64,000 bases of DNA from Puia dinghuensis. GTDB taxonomy: Bacteria; Bacteroidota; Bacteroidia; Chitinophagales; Chitinophagaceae. A program made the translations under genes and the position numbers. Below, piece after piece: positions 49,159-57,084 of the stretch (position 1 is its first letter; the number at the start of each line of letters is the position of its first letter). The notes under the pieces were generated by a model. That model was not told the DNA's origin and searched no databases. It saw only the letters and a list, made by a program, of their open reading frames with translations. Location: the NCBI RefSeq assembly GCF_014642875.1, contig NZ_BMJC01000005.1:62001-126000 (forward strand). Direction: 5' to 3'.

Positions 49159-49160
49159 AG

Positions 49161-49610
49161 TTAGGATTTAACAGGAAACGGGGCAGTACCCTCGACAGTG
49201 ATACCCATGCTACGGGCCGTACCGGCAACCATACGCATCGCACTTTCGACAGTGAAGCAGTTCAGGTCGGGCATTTTGTCCTTCGCGATCGCTTCTACCT
49301 GCGTCCAGGTAACTTTTCCAACTTTGTTACGATTAGGCTCCTTCGAACCGCTGTGCAGCTTGGCGAGTTCCAACAGCTGAACGGCTGCAGGGGGAGTCTT
49401 AATAATGAATTCGAATGATTTGTCCGTGTAAACCGTGAGGACAACGGGGAGGACTTTTCCCATCTTATCCTGGGTCCTGGCATTGAACTGCTTGCAGAAC
49501 TCCATGATATTCACGCCTTTAGAACCCAATGCCGGACCAATGGGAGGTGCAGGATTGGCTTGACCGCCTTTCACCTGCAACTTGACATAACCGGAAATCT
49601 CTTTTGCCAT
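49161..49610 (-). CDS. rplK: 50S ribosomal protein L11
   Basis: This 149-residue protein begins [20 protein letters not shown]. The conserved [20 protein letters not shown] and the C-terminal RNA-binding domain are intact. It is first in rplKAJL. A perfect -7 box (TAACTTTG) lies about 95 nt upstream, so the unit does not depend on the nusG operon, from which it is separated by an H1-like gene on the other strand. Confidence 0.98.
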   Translation of the reverse strand: MAKEISGYVKLQVKGGQANPAPPIGPALGSKGVNIMEFCKQFNARTQDKMGKVLPVVLTVYTDKSFEFIIKTPPAAVQLLELAKLHSGSKEPNRNKVGKVTWTQVEAIAKDKMPDLNCFTVESAMRMVAGTARSMGITVEGTAPFPVKS

Positions 49611-49705
49611 GTTACTTGTTTTTGGTGTTAACGTCCCCTGCATCCCGCTAAGGACCGGCGAACTCCCAAACCAATAATCTTAATAAGAACTTCTATTTGG
49701 GGACG

Positions 49706-49713
49706 CAAAGTTA
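49706..49713 (-). promoter_or_regulatory. Candidate rplK promoter (TAACTTTG)
   Basis: A perfect TAnnTTTG box on the minus strand, 95 nt before the rplK start. TTTG lies 23 nt upstream of it, at the long end of the accepted spacing. Confidence 0.6.
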
Positions 49714-49807
49714 AGTAAAATCCCCACAAAAAGGAACAAAAATCCCAAAAAATCTCCGGGCTTTCCCCGCCGCCCCGCCCACAAAGTCTGGCCAAGGCCG
49801 GGGCGGC

Positions 49808-49872
49808 GGGTCGGGTGTTCCGCTCATAGTCCTCACTTCGCTGCGGGCTATCCGCTTCACCCCCTAACGCAG
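49808..49872. repeat. Dispersed repeat, copy D
   Basis: 60 of 65 bases match copy A at 30271-30335. It lies in the 485-bp rplK/H1-like spacer, which otherwise holds only the two divergent promoter regions. Confidence 0.88.
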
Positions 49873-50095
49873 CCTCACCTCCCTCAACCAAACCCAGTTC
49901 CCAACCCCCAACCACACCCCACCTCTCGCCTTCCCTCACCCGAACCACCGCAAGCGCTCTCGGTTATCCACTTCGGTGCGAAGCTTTTATAAAGAAATTT
50001 CCGCCTCATTTTTTTATAATTCGAATTTTCTACCTAACTTTTGCACTATTAATCCATTACAATTCTTACTAACAACTTAAAACGCTCAACAAACT

Positions 50096-50503
50096 ATGGC
50101 AAAGTCTAAAAAAGCGGCCAAAAAAGCGCCCAAAAAGGCAGCCAAAAAAACTGTGAAAAAAGCAGTAAAAAAAGCGGCTCCTAAAAAGGCTGCGAAAAAG
50201 AAAGTGGCGAAGAAAAAAGCTGCTCCTAAAAAAGCCGCGAAAAAGGCCGCCAAAAAAGCAGTGAAAAAAGCTGCTCCCAAAAAAGCTGCGAAAAAAGCTG
50301 CTCCGAAGAAAAAAGCTGCTCCGAAAAAAGCTGCTGCGAAACCTGCTCCGAAAAAATCAACTCCCAAAAAACCTGCAAAGAAAAAACCGGCTCCAAAACC
50401 CGTAGTGACTTCTATGCCAGCGCCAATGCCGGAACCCACTTCAACTCCGTTTGAAGAATCTCCCGCGCCTCATTTCGATTTCGACAATGACAATGGCAAT
50501 TAA
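50096..50503 (+). CDS. Histone H1-like lysine/alanine-rich protein
   Basis: This 135-residue protein is built almost wholly of KKAAPKK/KKAAKK-type repeats over residues 1-100, followed by a Pro-rich, then acidic tail (FDFDNDNGN). It resembles the C-terminal tail of eukaryotic H1 and bacterial Hc1/AlgP-like proteins, and should bind DNA or RNA non-specifically; this is inferred from charge. It lies on the plus strand between nusG and rplK, genes normally adjacent in one operon. A possible -7-like TAACTTTTG (one base too long) lies at 50035. A bidirectional terminator follows. Confidence 0.8.
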   Translation: MAKSKKAAKKAPKKAAKKTVKKAVKKAAPKKAAKKKVAKKKAAPKKAAKKAAKKAVKKAAPKKAAKKAAPKKKAAPKKAAAKPAPKKSTPKKPAKKKPAPKPVVTSMPAPMPEPTSTPFEESPAPHFDFDNDNGN

Positions 50504-50522
50504 TTAATAAGCTACCAGCACA

Positions 50523-50552
50523 AAAAAACCTTCCAGCAATGGAAGGTTTTTT
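50523..50552. terminator. Bidirectional terminator between the H1-like gene and nusG
   Basis: A perfect 13-bp stem with loop GCAA, A-run on the left arm and T-run on the right, so both strands read hairpin plus U-tract. It serves the H1-like gene (+) and the tuf-secE-nusG unit (-). Confidence 0.9.
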
Positions 50553-50574
50553 CTTTTTCAGGCGAAGCGATCCA

Positions 50575-51162
50575 TTACGAGATCTTCTCCACCTGCATAT
50601 AATTCAGTTCTACCGGTGTACTCCGGCCGAAGATCTTCACCGTCACTTTCAGTTTCTTCTTCTCATCATTCACCTCTTCGATGATCCCATTGAAATCATT
50701 GAACGGCCCTTCGATGATCTTTATCGTCTCACCGATGATGAACGGCTCGCTCATGCTCATGCTGCCCGACTCCGCCATCTCATCCATCTTCCCAAGCATC
50801 TTGTTCACCTCCGCCTTACGCAACGCGATCGGATTCTCCTTTCCAAGGAAATGAATGACACTATTCGTATTCTTGATCACCTCTTTCAGATCATCACCCA
50901 GCTTCCCTTCCGTCACTTCCACCATTACATAACCCGGGTAATAGTTACGCTCACGCATAACTTTTTTACCGTTCTGAACCTTATAAACCTTCTCAACGGG
51001 CAGGAACACCTGCTTCACAATTTCGCTCCACCCGCCACGGGAGATCTCCTTATCAAGGTATTCCTTCACCTTGCGCTCTTTCCCGCTTACGACCCGCAGA
51101 ACATACCATTTGGTTTCCGGCTGGGTCTTTGTTTCCTGTTGTTGATTGACTGTTTCCGTCAT
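50575..51162 (-). CDS. nusG: Transcription termination/antitermination factor NusG
   Basis: This 195-residue protein has an N-terminal NGN domain (WYVLRVVSGKERKVKEYLDK) and a C-terminal KOW domain (IKIIEGPFNDFNGIIEEV). A short Gln/Thr-rich lead of about 15 residues precedes the NGN fold. Start 51162 is chosen because the longer frame overlaps secE and is unconserved. It lies 23 nt after secE and is the last gene of its unit. Confidence 0.96.
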   Translation of the reverse strand: MTETVNQQQETKTQPETKWYVLRVVSGKERKVKEYLDKEISRGGWSEIVKQVFLPVEKVYKVQNGKKVMRERNYYPGYVMVEVTEGKLGDDLKEVIKNTNSVIHFLGKENPIALRKAEVNKMLGKMDEMAESGSMSMSEPFIIGETIKIIEGPFNDFNGIIEEVNDEKKKLKVTVKIFGRSTPVELNYMQVEKIS

Positions 51163-51185
51163 ATGTAGAGTTTTATCCACGCTAC

Positions 51186-51383
51186 CTAGGAGCCGAATAA
51201 AGAATAGACAAAATGCAGAATGCTGCTCGAGATCATATCCATGATCCAGACAACCAGGGTGGTCAGCAAAATAGCCACCAGCACGATCACTGTCGATTGC
51301 TGCAATTGCGACCAGGAAGGCCAGGTCACTTTTTCCAGCAACTCCCTGTACGACTCCCTGAAATAGGTCGTGATTTTGTTCAT
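51186..51383 (-). CDS. secE: Preprotein translocase subunit SecE
   Basis: This 65-residue single-span subunit of the SecYEG channel has the amphipathic YRELLEKVTWPSWSQLQQST followed by one transmembrane helix (IVLVAILLTTLVVWIMDMI). ATG at 51383 is preferred over an upstream TTG. It lies between tRNA-Trp and nusG, as is usual in bacteria. Confidence 0.94.
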   Translation of the reverse strand: MNKITTYFRESYRELLEKVTWPSWSQLQQSTVIVLVAILLTTLVVWIMDMISSSILHFVYSLFGS

Positions 51384-51441
51384 GTTTTTCAATTTTCGCC
51401 GGTCCGCTCAGCCTCATCGGCCGCCACAGCCCCGACCATCG

Positions 51442-51512
51442 CACGGGTACTAGGATTCGAACCCAGACTGAAGGTTTTGGAGACCTCTGTACTACCGTTA
51501 TACTATACCCGT
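51442..51512 (-). tRNA. tRNA-Trp (CCA)
   Basis: The acceptor arms ACGGGTA and TACCCGT pair. The anticodon loop is CTCCAAA with anticodon CCA, and the T-arm contains GGTTCGAATCC. The 3' CCA is not encoded. It lies between tuf and secE. Confidence 0.96.
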
Positions 51513-51598
51513 AGAAGCTAAGAGCTATTCCGAATAGTCGGAACAGCTCTTATTAATCACAAAGATATAAAAAATCTGCAGATTTTGATCCGCATCTT

Positions 51599-52786
51599 TT
51601 ACTTCAGAATCTCAGTCACCTGACCTGCACCAACCGTACGGCCGCCTTCGCGGATAGCGAATTTCAGACCCTTTTCCATCGCAATCGGCTGGATCAGCAC
51701 AACATGCAGGGAAGTGTTGTCACCAGGCATCACCATCTCGGTACCGGTCGGTAGGGTAACCTCACCGGTTACGTCCGTAGTACGGAAATAGAACTGGGGA
51801 CGATACTTGTTGAAGAACGGAGTATGACGACCGCCTTCTTCCTTGCTCAGTACATAAACCTCACCCTTGAACTCGGTGTGCGGAGTGATCGAGCCGGGTT
51901 TGCAAAGTACCATACCACGGCGGATCTGGGTCTTTTCAATACCACGGAGCAGCAGACCTGCGTTGTCACCAGCTTCACCCTGATCCAGCAGCTTGCGGAA
52001 CATTTCAACACCGGTTACAGTAGAGCTCAACGGAGCGTCCTGCAGACCTACGATCTCGATAGCCTCACCAACCTTGATGCGGCCACGCTCGATACGACCC
52101 GTAGCAACAGTACCACGACCCGTGATGGAGAATACGTCTTCGACAGACATCAGGAAAGGCTGATCGACAGGACGGGGAGGCAGGGGAATATAGCTGTCAA
52201 CGGCTGCCATCAGCTCGTCGATCTTCTTTACCCACTTGTCTTCACCAGCAAGGGCGCCGGTAGCACTACCCTGGATGATCGGCGTATTGTCGCCGTCAAA
52301 ACCATAGGTAGACAGCAGCTCGCGGATCTCCATCTCTACCAGTTCCAGCAGCTCGGGGTCATCAACAAGGTCAACCTTGTTCATGAATACCACGATACGG
52401 GGAACACCTACCTGACGCGCAAGCAGGATATGCTCCTTCGTCTGGGGCATCGGACCATCAGTGGCAGCAACTACCAGGATAGCGCCATCCATCTGAGCAG
52501 CACCGGTGATCATATTTTTTACATAGTCAGCGTGACCGGGACAGTCCACGTGAGCATAGTGACGGTTAGCTGTCGCATATTCAACGTGTGCTGTATTAAT
52601 AGTGATACCCCGCTCCTTCTCTTCCGGCGCAGCGTCGATCTCGTCATATTTTTTTGCCTCCGCCAAACCTCTCGAAGAAAGGATGGTGGTAATGGCAGCA
52701 GTCAAAGTGGTCTTACCATGGTCAACGTGACCAATCGTACCAACATTAACGTGGGGTTTGTCCCTCTTGAAGGTCTCTTTTGACAT
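51599..52786 (-). CDS. tuf: Elongation factor Tu
   Basis: This 395-residue GTPase delivers aminoacyl-tRNA to the ribosome. The P-loop GHVDHGKT is at residues 19-26, DCPGHADY and NKVD mark G3 and G4, and domains 2 and 3 are complete. It is preceded by four tRNAs and followed by tRNA-Trp, secE and nusG. No second tuf copy is in the window. Confidence 0.99.
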   Translation of the reverse strand: MSKETFKRDKPHVNVGTIGHVDHGKTTLTAAITTILSSRGLAEAKKYDEIDAAPEEKERGITINTAHVEYATANRHYAHVDCPGHADYVKNMITGAAQMDGAILVVAATDGPMPQTKEHILLARQVGVPRIVVFMNKVDLVDDPELLELVEMEIRELLSTYGFDGDNTPIIQGSATGALAGEDKWVKKIDELMAAVDSYIPLPPRPVDQPFLMSVEDVFSITGRGTVATGRIERGRIKVGEAIEIVGLQDAPLSSTVTGVEMFRKLLDQGEAGDNAGLLLRGIEKTQIRRGMVLCKPGSITPHTEFKGEVYVLSKEEGGRHTPFFNKYRPQFYFRTTDVTGEVTLPTGTEMVMPGDNTSLHVVLIQPIAMEKGLKFAIREGGRTVGAGQVTEILK

Positions 52787-52900
52787 TGTTATCTGTTTTT
52801 AAAGTTGTGTTTAAAGTTGCAATTTAAAATTTTAGCAGGTCCCCCACCCCCTTCAAGGCGACGAAACCTGTTGATTCATCATCTATAATCCAAAAACTTG

Positions 52901-52972
<72 letters not shown>

Positions 52973-52998
52973 GGTTCACTCAAAACGGCCTCACGTTG

Positions 52999-53071
52999 AG
53001 CGGAAGACGAGGTTCGAACCCGCGACCTACAGCTTGGAAGGCTGTCGCTCTACCAACTGAGCTACTTCCGC
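52999..53071 (-). tRNA. tRNA-Gly (TCC)
   Basis: The acceptor arms GCGGAAG and CTTCCGC pair. The anticodon loop CTTCCAA has anticodon TCC. The T-arm contains GGTTCGAACC. Confidence 0.96.
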
Positions 53072-53128
53072 AGTTTAACATTACTGCACAATACTTTACT
53101 CCACTTTGCTCTACTTCACTTTACCGTG

Positions 53129-53211
53129 TGGGCAAGGATGGATTCGAACCACCGAACTCCGAAGAGGACAGATTTACAGTCTGTTGCCGTTGGCCACTTG
53201 GCTACTTGCCC
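53129..53211 (-). tRNA. tRNA-Tyr (GTA)
   Basis: The acceptor arms GGGCAAG and CTTGCCC pair. The anticodon loop CTGTAAA has anticodon GTA. The 83-nt length reflects the long variable arm of tRNA-Tyr. Confidence 0.96.
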
Positions 53212-53245
53212 GGCTATCAACACTCGGGAGGTCGCACCTCCCATG

Positions 53246-53318
53246 AGCCAGAGAAGGGACTCGAACCCCCGACCAGCTGATTACAAATCAGCTGCTCTAC
53301 CAACTGAGCTACTCTGGC
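53246..53318 (-). tRNA. tRNA-Thr (TGT)
   Basis: The acceptor arms GCCAGAG and CTCTGGC pair. The anticodon loop TTTGTAA has anticodon TGT. It is the first gene of the tRNA-tuf unit, about 55 nt after the promoter. Confidence 0.96.
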
Positions 53319-53371
53319 TGGTAACTCACCCCACCTCTTATCACACTGATCTACTGCTTTTTTTGGGAAGG

Positions 53372-53400
53372 CAAAGGTAGGTAAAATCATCAACTTCAAA
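53372..53400 (-). promoter_or_regulatory. Promoter of the tRNA-tuf-secE-nusG unit (TTTG-N17-TACCTTTG)
   Basis: On the minus strand TACCTTTG (53379-53372) fully matches TAnnTTTG, and TTTG lies 17 nt upstream. This fits a strong promoter for the tRNA and tuf genes. Confidence 0.7.
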
Positions 53401-53466
53401 AATTTTCAACCCCTTTTTTTAACTTATTCCTTTCCACCGCCCCCCAATAGCACCCATAAACAAAAA

Positions 53467-53488
53467 AAGGCCCCCTAACGGGGGCCTT
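53467..53488 (-). terminator. Terminator after hpf
   Basis: A perfect 9-bp stem (53467-53475 with 53480-53488) is followed on the minus strand by TTTTTGTTT. It separates hpf from the tRNA operon promoter. Confidence 0.88.
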
Positions 53489-53520
53489 ACTTATATTTCT
53501 GCGCCGGAAATCCATCCGGT

Positions 53521-53820
53521 TTACGCAATCTGCTTTTCTTTTTTCTTTTTTACCTGATTAACCAGCGACTCAAACGCGCTGTCAAAGGACTCTTCAAATG
53601 ATTTAGAGGAACATTTCACGAAAAATTGGTGTTTGGGAACATGGACCCTGATCTCCGCGATCTTGTCCTTGATGTTGTGAACCACATTGTCTAATTTGAG
53701 GAAAACGTCTACTTTGATGATCCTGTCATAAAACGTGTTTAATTTGGACATTTTTTTGTTTACATACTCAACTAACTTACCGTCTGCATCGAAGTGCACA
53801 GTTTGAATGTTTACGTTCAT
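53521..53820 (-). CDS. hpf: Ribosome hibernation factor, HPF/RaiA family
   Basis: This short-form 99-residue protein begins MNVNIQTVHFDADGKLVEYV. The beta-alpha-beta fold with DVFLKLDNVVHNIKDKIAEI matches the S30AE domain, which binds the small subunit and stops translation in stationary phase. It lacks the long-form C-terminal dimerisation domain. It is downstream of xerC in the same direction with a 258-bp spacer (53821-54078) in which I see nothing definite. Confidence 0.88.
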   Translation of the reverse strand: MNVNIQTVHFDADGKLVEYVNKKMSKLNTFYDRIIKVDVFLKLDNVVHNIKDKIAEIRVHVPKHQFFVKCSSKSFEESFDSAFESLVNQVKKKKEKQIA

Positions 53821-54078
53821 ACATCCCAAATTTTAATCAGTGAACAATAAATGAAAGAACTACTTCTGCCGCAGGATAAGGTTCTGTATTTCGCGGTACC
53901 TGAAGCCGCATTACAGTAGACAATGAAGTTAATCTTTCGAAAGGGGATTTCCAAACAAAACGCAGCATTTTTAACAGTCGTCAACTCTACATTTTAACTA
54001 TCACGCTACGCTAAAATTTAGTACCCCATCCCGCCACTTCACACCGCATCCGCTCTACGTTTCCCGCCGTGCACTCCC

Positions 54079-54969
54079 CTACGCTTTAGGATGCGCTTTC
54101 TTATAGATATCCTTCAATTTTTCGATCGTATTGTGCGTGTAAACCTGCGTCGCCGCCAGACTCGCATGCCCTAACAACTCCTTCACCGAATTGAGCTCTG
54201 CTCCCGCATTCATCAAATGAGTAGCAAACGTATGCCGCAACACATGCGGACTCTTCTGATCTATCGTCGTCACCTGCGCCAGATAGGCATGCACCACCCG
54301 ATACACATATTTGGCATACAATTTCTTCCCCTTTCGCCCCACCAGCAGAAACTCCACATCCGGCGCCTCCAGCTCCACCCGCTTCAAGTGCTTATATTCC
54401 TCGATCATCGCCATCAACACCGGACTCACCGGTATCACCCGCTCCTTATTCCCTTTACCCAAAACCTTTATCGTCCTGTTGCCCGTATCCGCCTGCCGCT
54501 CCCGCAAATTCACCAACTCACTGAGTCGCATTCCCGTATGATAAAGTATCGCCAGCAACAACCGGTCCGTCCACCCCTCCCAATCATCCGGAAACTGTAT
54601 ACCGGCAAAAAGCTGCGCAATATCCCCCTCCTCCACAAAAACCGGCAAGCGCTTATTTTGACGCGGACCCACGATCGCCCCCATCGGCGACACCTCCACC
54701 GCCCCCACCCGAAGCTGGTATTTGTAAAAGCTGCGCAGCGAAGAGATCTTCCGGTTCACCGATCGGGAAGAAAGCCCCCCATCCTTCAACGCCGCCAACC
54801 AGGTCCGCACCACCGCCGGCGTAATCTCCCTCAACCCCATCTCCCCAAACTCATCCCGCAGAAAGACAAAAAACCCCTCCAGGTCATCCCGATACGACCG
54901 GATAGTATGCGCCGAATAGCGCTTCTCAAACTTCAGATAGTCAATGAAAGGGGATATAATAGCCTCCAT
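54079..54969 (-). CDS. xerC: Tyrosine recombinase XerC/XerD family
   Basis: This 296-residue protein has an N-terminal SAM-like DNA-binding domain and a C-terminal catalytic domain with the full set of active-site residues: Arg148 (HTGMRLSEL), Lys172 (GKGNKER), His242 and Arg245 (HVLRHTFATHL), His268 and the nucleophile Tyr277 (QVYTHNT). By length and position next to rpsU and hpf it is a housekeeping chromosome-dimer resolvase rather than a phage integrase. Whether it is the XerC or the XerD partner is uncertain. Confidence 0.9.
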   Translation of the reverse strand: MEAIISPFIDYLKFEKRYSAHTIRSYRDDLEGFFVFLRDEFGEMGLREITPAVVRTWLAALKDGGLSSRSVNRKISSLRSFYKYQLRVGAVEVSPMGAIVGPRQNKRLPVFVEEGDIAQLFAGIQFPDDWEGWTDRLLLAILYHTGMRLSELVNLRERQADTGNRTIKVLGKGNKERVIPVSPVLMAMIEEYKHLKRVELEAPDVEFLLVGRKGKKLYAKYVYRVVHAYLAQVTTIDQKSPHVLRHTFATHLMNAGAELNSVKELLGHASLAATQVYTHNTIEKLKDIYKKAHPKA

Positions 54970-54992
54970 CTCACTAAATTACAAACAAAAAA

Positions 54993-55012
54993 GGCTGTCC
55001 CCCTCGACAGCC
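54993..55012 (-). terminator. Second of two tandem terminators after rpsU
   Basis: The 7-bp stem GGCTGTC/GACAGCC is followed on the minus strand by TTTTTTG. It lies 24 nt before the xerC start and uses the same arm sequence as the first terminator. Confidence 0.82.
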
Positions 55013-55020
55013 CAAAAAAA

Positions 55021-55052
55021 AGGCTGTCGAGTCATATAGACTCGGACAGCCT
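55021..55052 (-). terminator. First of two tandem terminators after rpsU
   Basis: An 8-bp outer stem plus a 5-bp inner stem with one bulged G is followed on the minus strand by a T-run. It starts 28 nt past the rpsU stop. Confidence 0.88.
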
Positions 55053-55079
55053 CGAAGAAAAATATGTAGAGTACTACTT

Positions 55080-55274
55080 TTAATCAAGCTTGCCGCTGGC
55101 AATCTGTTGCTTGTAGACCGCCTTCAACACTACTTCGCGCCGGCGCACGGACGGCTTCGTATACGACTGGCGCTCACGCAGTTGTACCAATACTTTCGCT
55201 TTCTCGAACTTCTTCTTGTACTTCTTAAGCGCTTTGTCAATGTTTTCGCAATCTTTGGAATCGATGATCAGCAT
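55080..55274 (-). CDS. rpsU: 30S ribosomal protein S21
   Basis: This 64-residue basic protein begins MLIIDSKDCENIDKALKKYK and includes REVVLKAVYKQQ. Start 55274 fits the family; an upstream in-frame extension is not conserved. A -7 box TATCTTTG lies at 55302-55309 on the minus strand. Two tandem terminators follow. Confidence 0.95.
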   Translation of the reverse strand: MLIIDSKDCENIDKALKKYKKKFEKAKVLVQLRERQSYTKPSVRRREVVLKAVYKQQIASGKLD

Positions 55275-55301
55275 AATTTTTATATACCTCCTTTGGGATG
55301 G

Positions 55302-55309
55302 CAAAGATA
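55302..55309 (-). promoter_or_regulatory. rpsU promoter (-7 box TATCTTTG)
   Basis: A perfect TAnnTTTG match on the minus strand, 28 nt before the rpsU start and back to back with the ribE promoter. Confidence 0.6.
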
Positions 55310-55329
55310 AAAAAATCTTCCGAAAAACC

Positions 55330-55337
55330 TAAATTTG
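55330..55337 (+). promoter_or_regulatory. ribE promoter (-7 box TAAATTTG)
   Basis: A perfect TAnnTTTG box ending 6 nt before the ribE ATG. The predicted start leaves about 3 nt of leader. Confidence 0.6.
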
Positions 55338-55343
55338 CCCACT

Positions 55344-55940
55344 ATGTTCACCGGAATCATCGAATCGCTCGGCAAAGTCCACTCCATCGAAACCCTCGGC
55401 TCCAATAAGATCTTCTGGATAGAATCTTCCATTTCTCCCGAACTAAAGGTCGACCAAAGCATCTCCCACAACGGCGCCTGCCTCACCGTCGAAGAGATCA
55501 TCGAAGGCCGCCATCGCGTCACCGCCATCGAAGAAACCCTCGAAAAAACAAACCTCGACACCTGGCAACCCGGCCACCTCGTCAATCTCGAACGCTGTAT
55601 GGTCCTCAACGGCCGCCTCGACGGCCACATCGTCCAGGGCCACGTCGACACCACCGCCGTCTGCATCAACCGCCAGGACCAGAACGGAAGCTGGGAGTTC
55701 CGCTTCGAATCCCCCAAAAAATACAGCCACCTTATCATCGAAAAAGGCTCCATCAGCCTCAACGGCATCAGCCTCACCATCTTCAACGTAAAAAAGTCGA
55801 AATTCGACGTCGCTATCATCCCATATACCTTCGAACACACCAACATGCAGTCGATCGTCCCCGGCAGCATCGTCAACCTCGAATTCGATATGATCGGCAA
55901 GTATGTCCACCGAAATCTCGACACCCACGCGCGCCGTTAA
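55344..55940 (+). CDS. ribE: Riboflavin synthase alpha subunit
   Basis: This 198-residue enzyme dismutates two lumazines to riboflavin. It has the canonical start MFTGIIESLGKV and two internally homologous lumazine-binding halves, the second starting near GRLDGHIVQGHVD. The start ATG at 55344 is preferred over a TTG 9 nt upstream. Its 3' end overlaps the next gene by 38 nt. No FMN riboswitch is visible upstream; there is no room for one. Confidence 0.96.
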   Translation: MFTGIIESLGKVHSIETLGSNKIFWIESSISPELKVDQSISHNGACLTVEEIIEGRHRVTAIEETLEKTNLDTWQPGHLVNLERCMVLNGRLDGHIVQGHVDTTAVCINRQDQNGSWEFRFESPKKYSHLIIEKGSISLNGISLTIFNVKKSKFDVAIIPYTFEHTNMQSIVPGSIVNLEFDMIGKYVHRNLDTHARR

Positions 55941-57066
55941 CCCCCCGGGCAGAACCAGCAGTCCGGCGGCCACCGCAGGCATCGTTATAGGCTGGCTCCT
56001 GGTCAACGGCCTCTTCCTGCTCAAGAATGGCATCGTCACCACCGGCGAAGCCGCAAAATACATCTGGCAGGCACAGGTATTGACAGGCACACACCATTTC
56101 GAAACTCCCAACTTCGTCTTCTATTCGGTCATCATCCTACTCATCTCCGCGTGCCTTAAATTCCACCTGAGTTTCGCCTGGATAGTGGCCATCCAAGGCG
56201 GCTTCGCCCTGGCCGCAACACTCTATTTTCACAAGACCGCCCTCCAGTTGCTCAGATCCCCCGGCGCTGCCCTCATCGCCACCTCCCTGCTCATCCTAAG
56301 CTTCCCCTACCAGGCATTCAACACCTTCCTGCAGACCGAATCGCTCTTTCAAAGCCTCAGTCTGCTGCTCGTCTGCCGGCTCATCCGGCAAACCGCCTGG
56401 TCGGGCCGGTTCATCATAACGCTGATTTTTGGGCTGATCTTCCTGTCGCTGCTAAGACCCACCGGCCTGCTCTACTGGCCCCTGGCGGGCATCTATGTAT
56501 TTGGCTTCGTCCTCGCAAAAAAGTCCACCGCAACAAAGCTCATCACGGCATCGGTCGCCGCACTGGTACTAGTATATGTGATCGATCTGGCCATGAACAG
56601 CGGCGGCGAACTGGATTTTACCCGCCCCTTCCGCCAGGAACATATCATCTGCGGCGTCCCCACCCTGCTGACCCCCACAACGATCACCCCGGCAGTCAGC
56701 TCAGGCAACCAGCTGTCTGCCCTCATCACCTGGCTCTACCATCATCCCGGCCGTTTCTTCCGCCTCGCAGGACTAAAGACGCTCTCGTTCTGGGGCATGT
56801 ACAGAAGCTACTACAGTCTTCCCCACAACCTTTACCTCATCGCTTATTTCTGTCCTATCTCGATCCTGGCACTAATGGCTATCCCATCCTGGCGGCGCAA
56901 TGGACTCCTGCCCTTCTTCTACCTCGCAACACCGGTCCTCATCACCTGGCTAACCGTCGTCTTCACCTGTGACGACTGGTCCAATCGCTTCTTCCTCAGC
57001 ATCTCCCCCTTCCTCATCCTGCTAGGCGCCCGCATCTATGCCCGGAAGCCCCAGTCATCCCGCTAA
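55903..57066 (+). CDS. Multi-pass membrane protein, glycosyltransferase-39-like
   Basis: This 387-residue protein has about nine to ten hydrophobic helices. The first luminal-loop region carries NGIVTTGEAAKYIWQAQVL, which resembles the position of the acidic motif of PMT/GT39 glycosyltransferases. The family is not certain. It overlaps ribE by 38 nt and so is translated from the same message; no functional link to riboflavin is evident. It converges with the PorU-like gene. Confidence 0.6.
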   Translation: MSTEISTPTRAVNPPGRTSSPAATAGIVIGWLLVNGLFLLKNGIVTTGEAAKYIWQAQVLTGTHHFETPNFVFYSVIILLISACLKFHLSFAWIVAIQGGFALAATLYFHKTALQLLRSPGAALIATSLLILSFPYQAFNTFLQTESLFQSLSLLLVCRLIRQTAWSGRFIITLIFGLIFLSLLRPTGLLYWPLAGIYVFGFVLAKKSTATKLITASVAALVLVYVIDLAMNSGGELDFTRPFRQEHIICGVPTLLTPTTITPAVSSGNQLSALITWLYHHPGRFFRLAGLKTLSFWGMYRSYYSLPHNLYLIAYFCPISILALMAIPSWRRNGLLPFFYLATPVLITWLTVVFTCDDWSNRFFLSISPFLILLGARIYARKPQSSR

Positions 57067-57084
57067 TCCCGGTCCACCAGTTAA

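Noticed and set aside
50101-50400. Apparent short DNA repeats inside the H1-like gene
   Set aside because: They follow from repeated Lys and Ala codons and do not form a separate element or CRISPR array.
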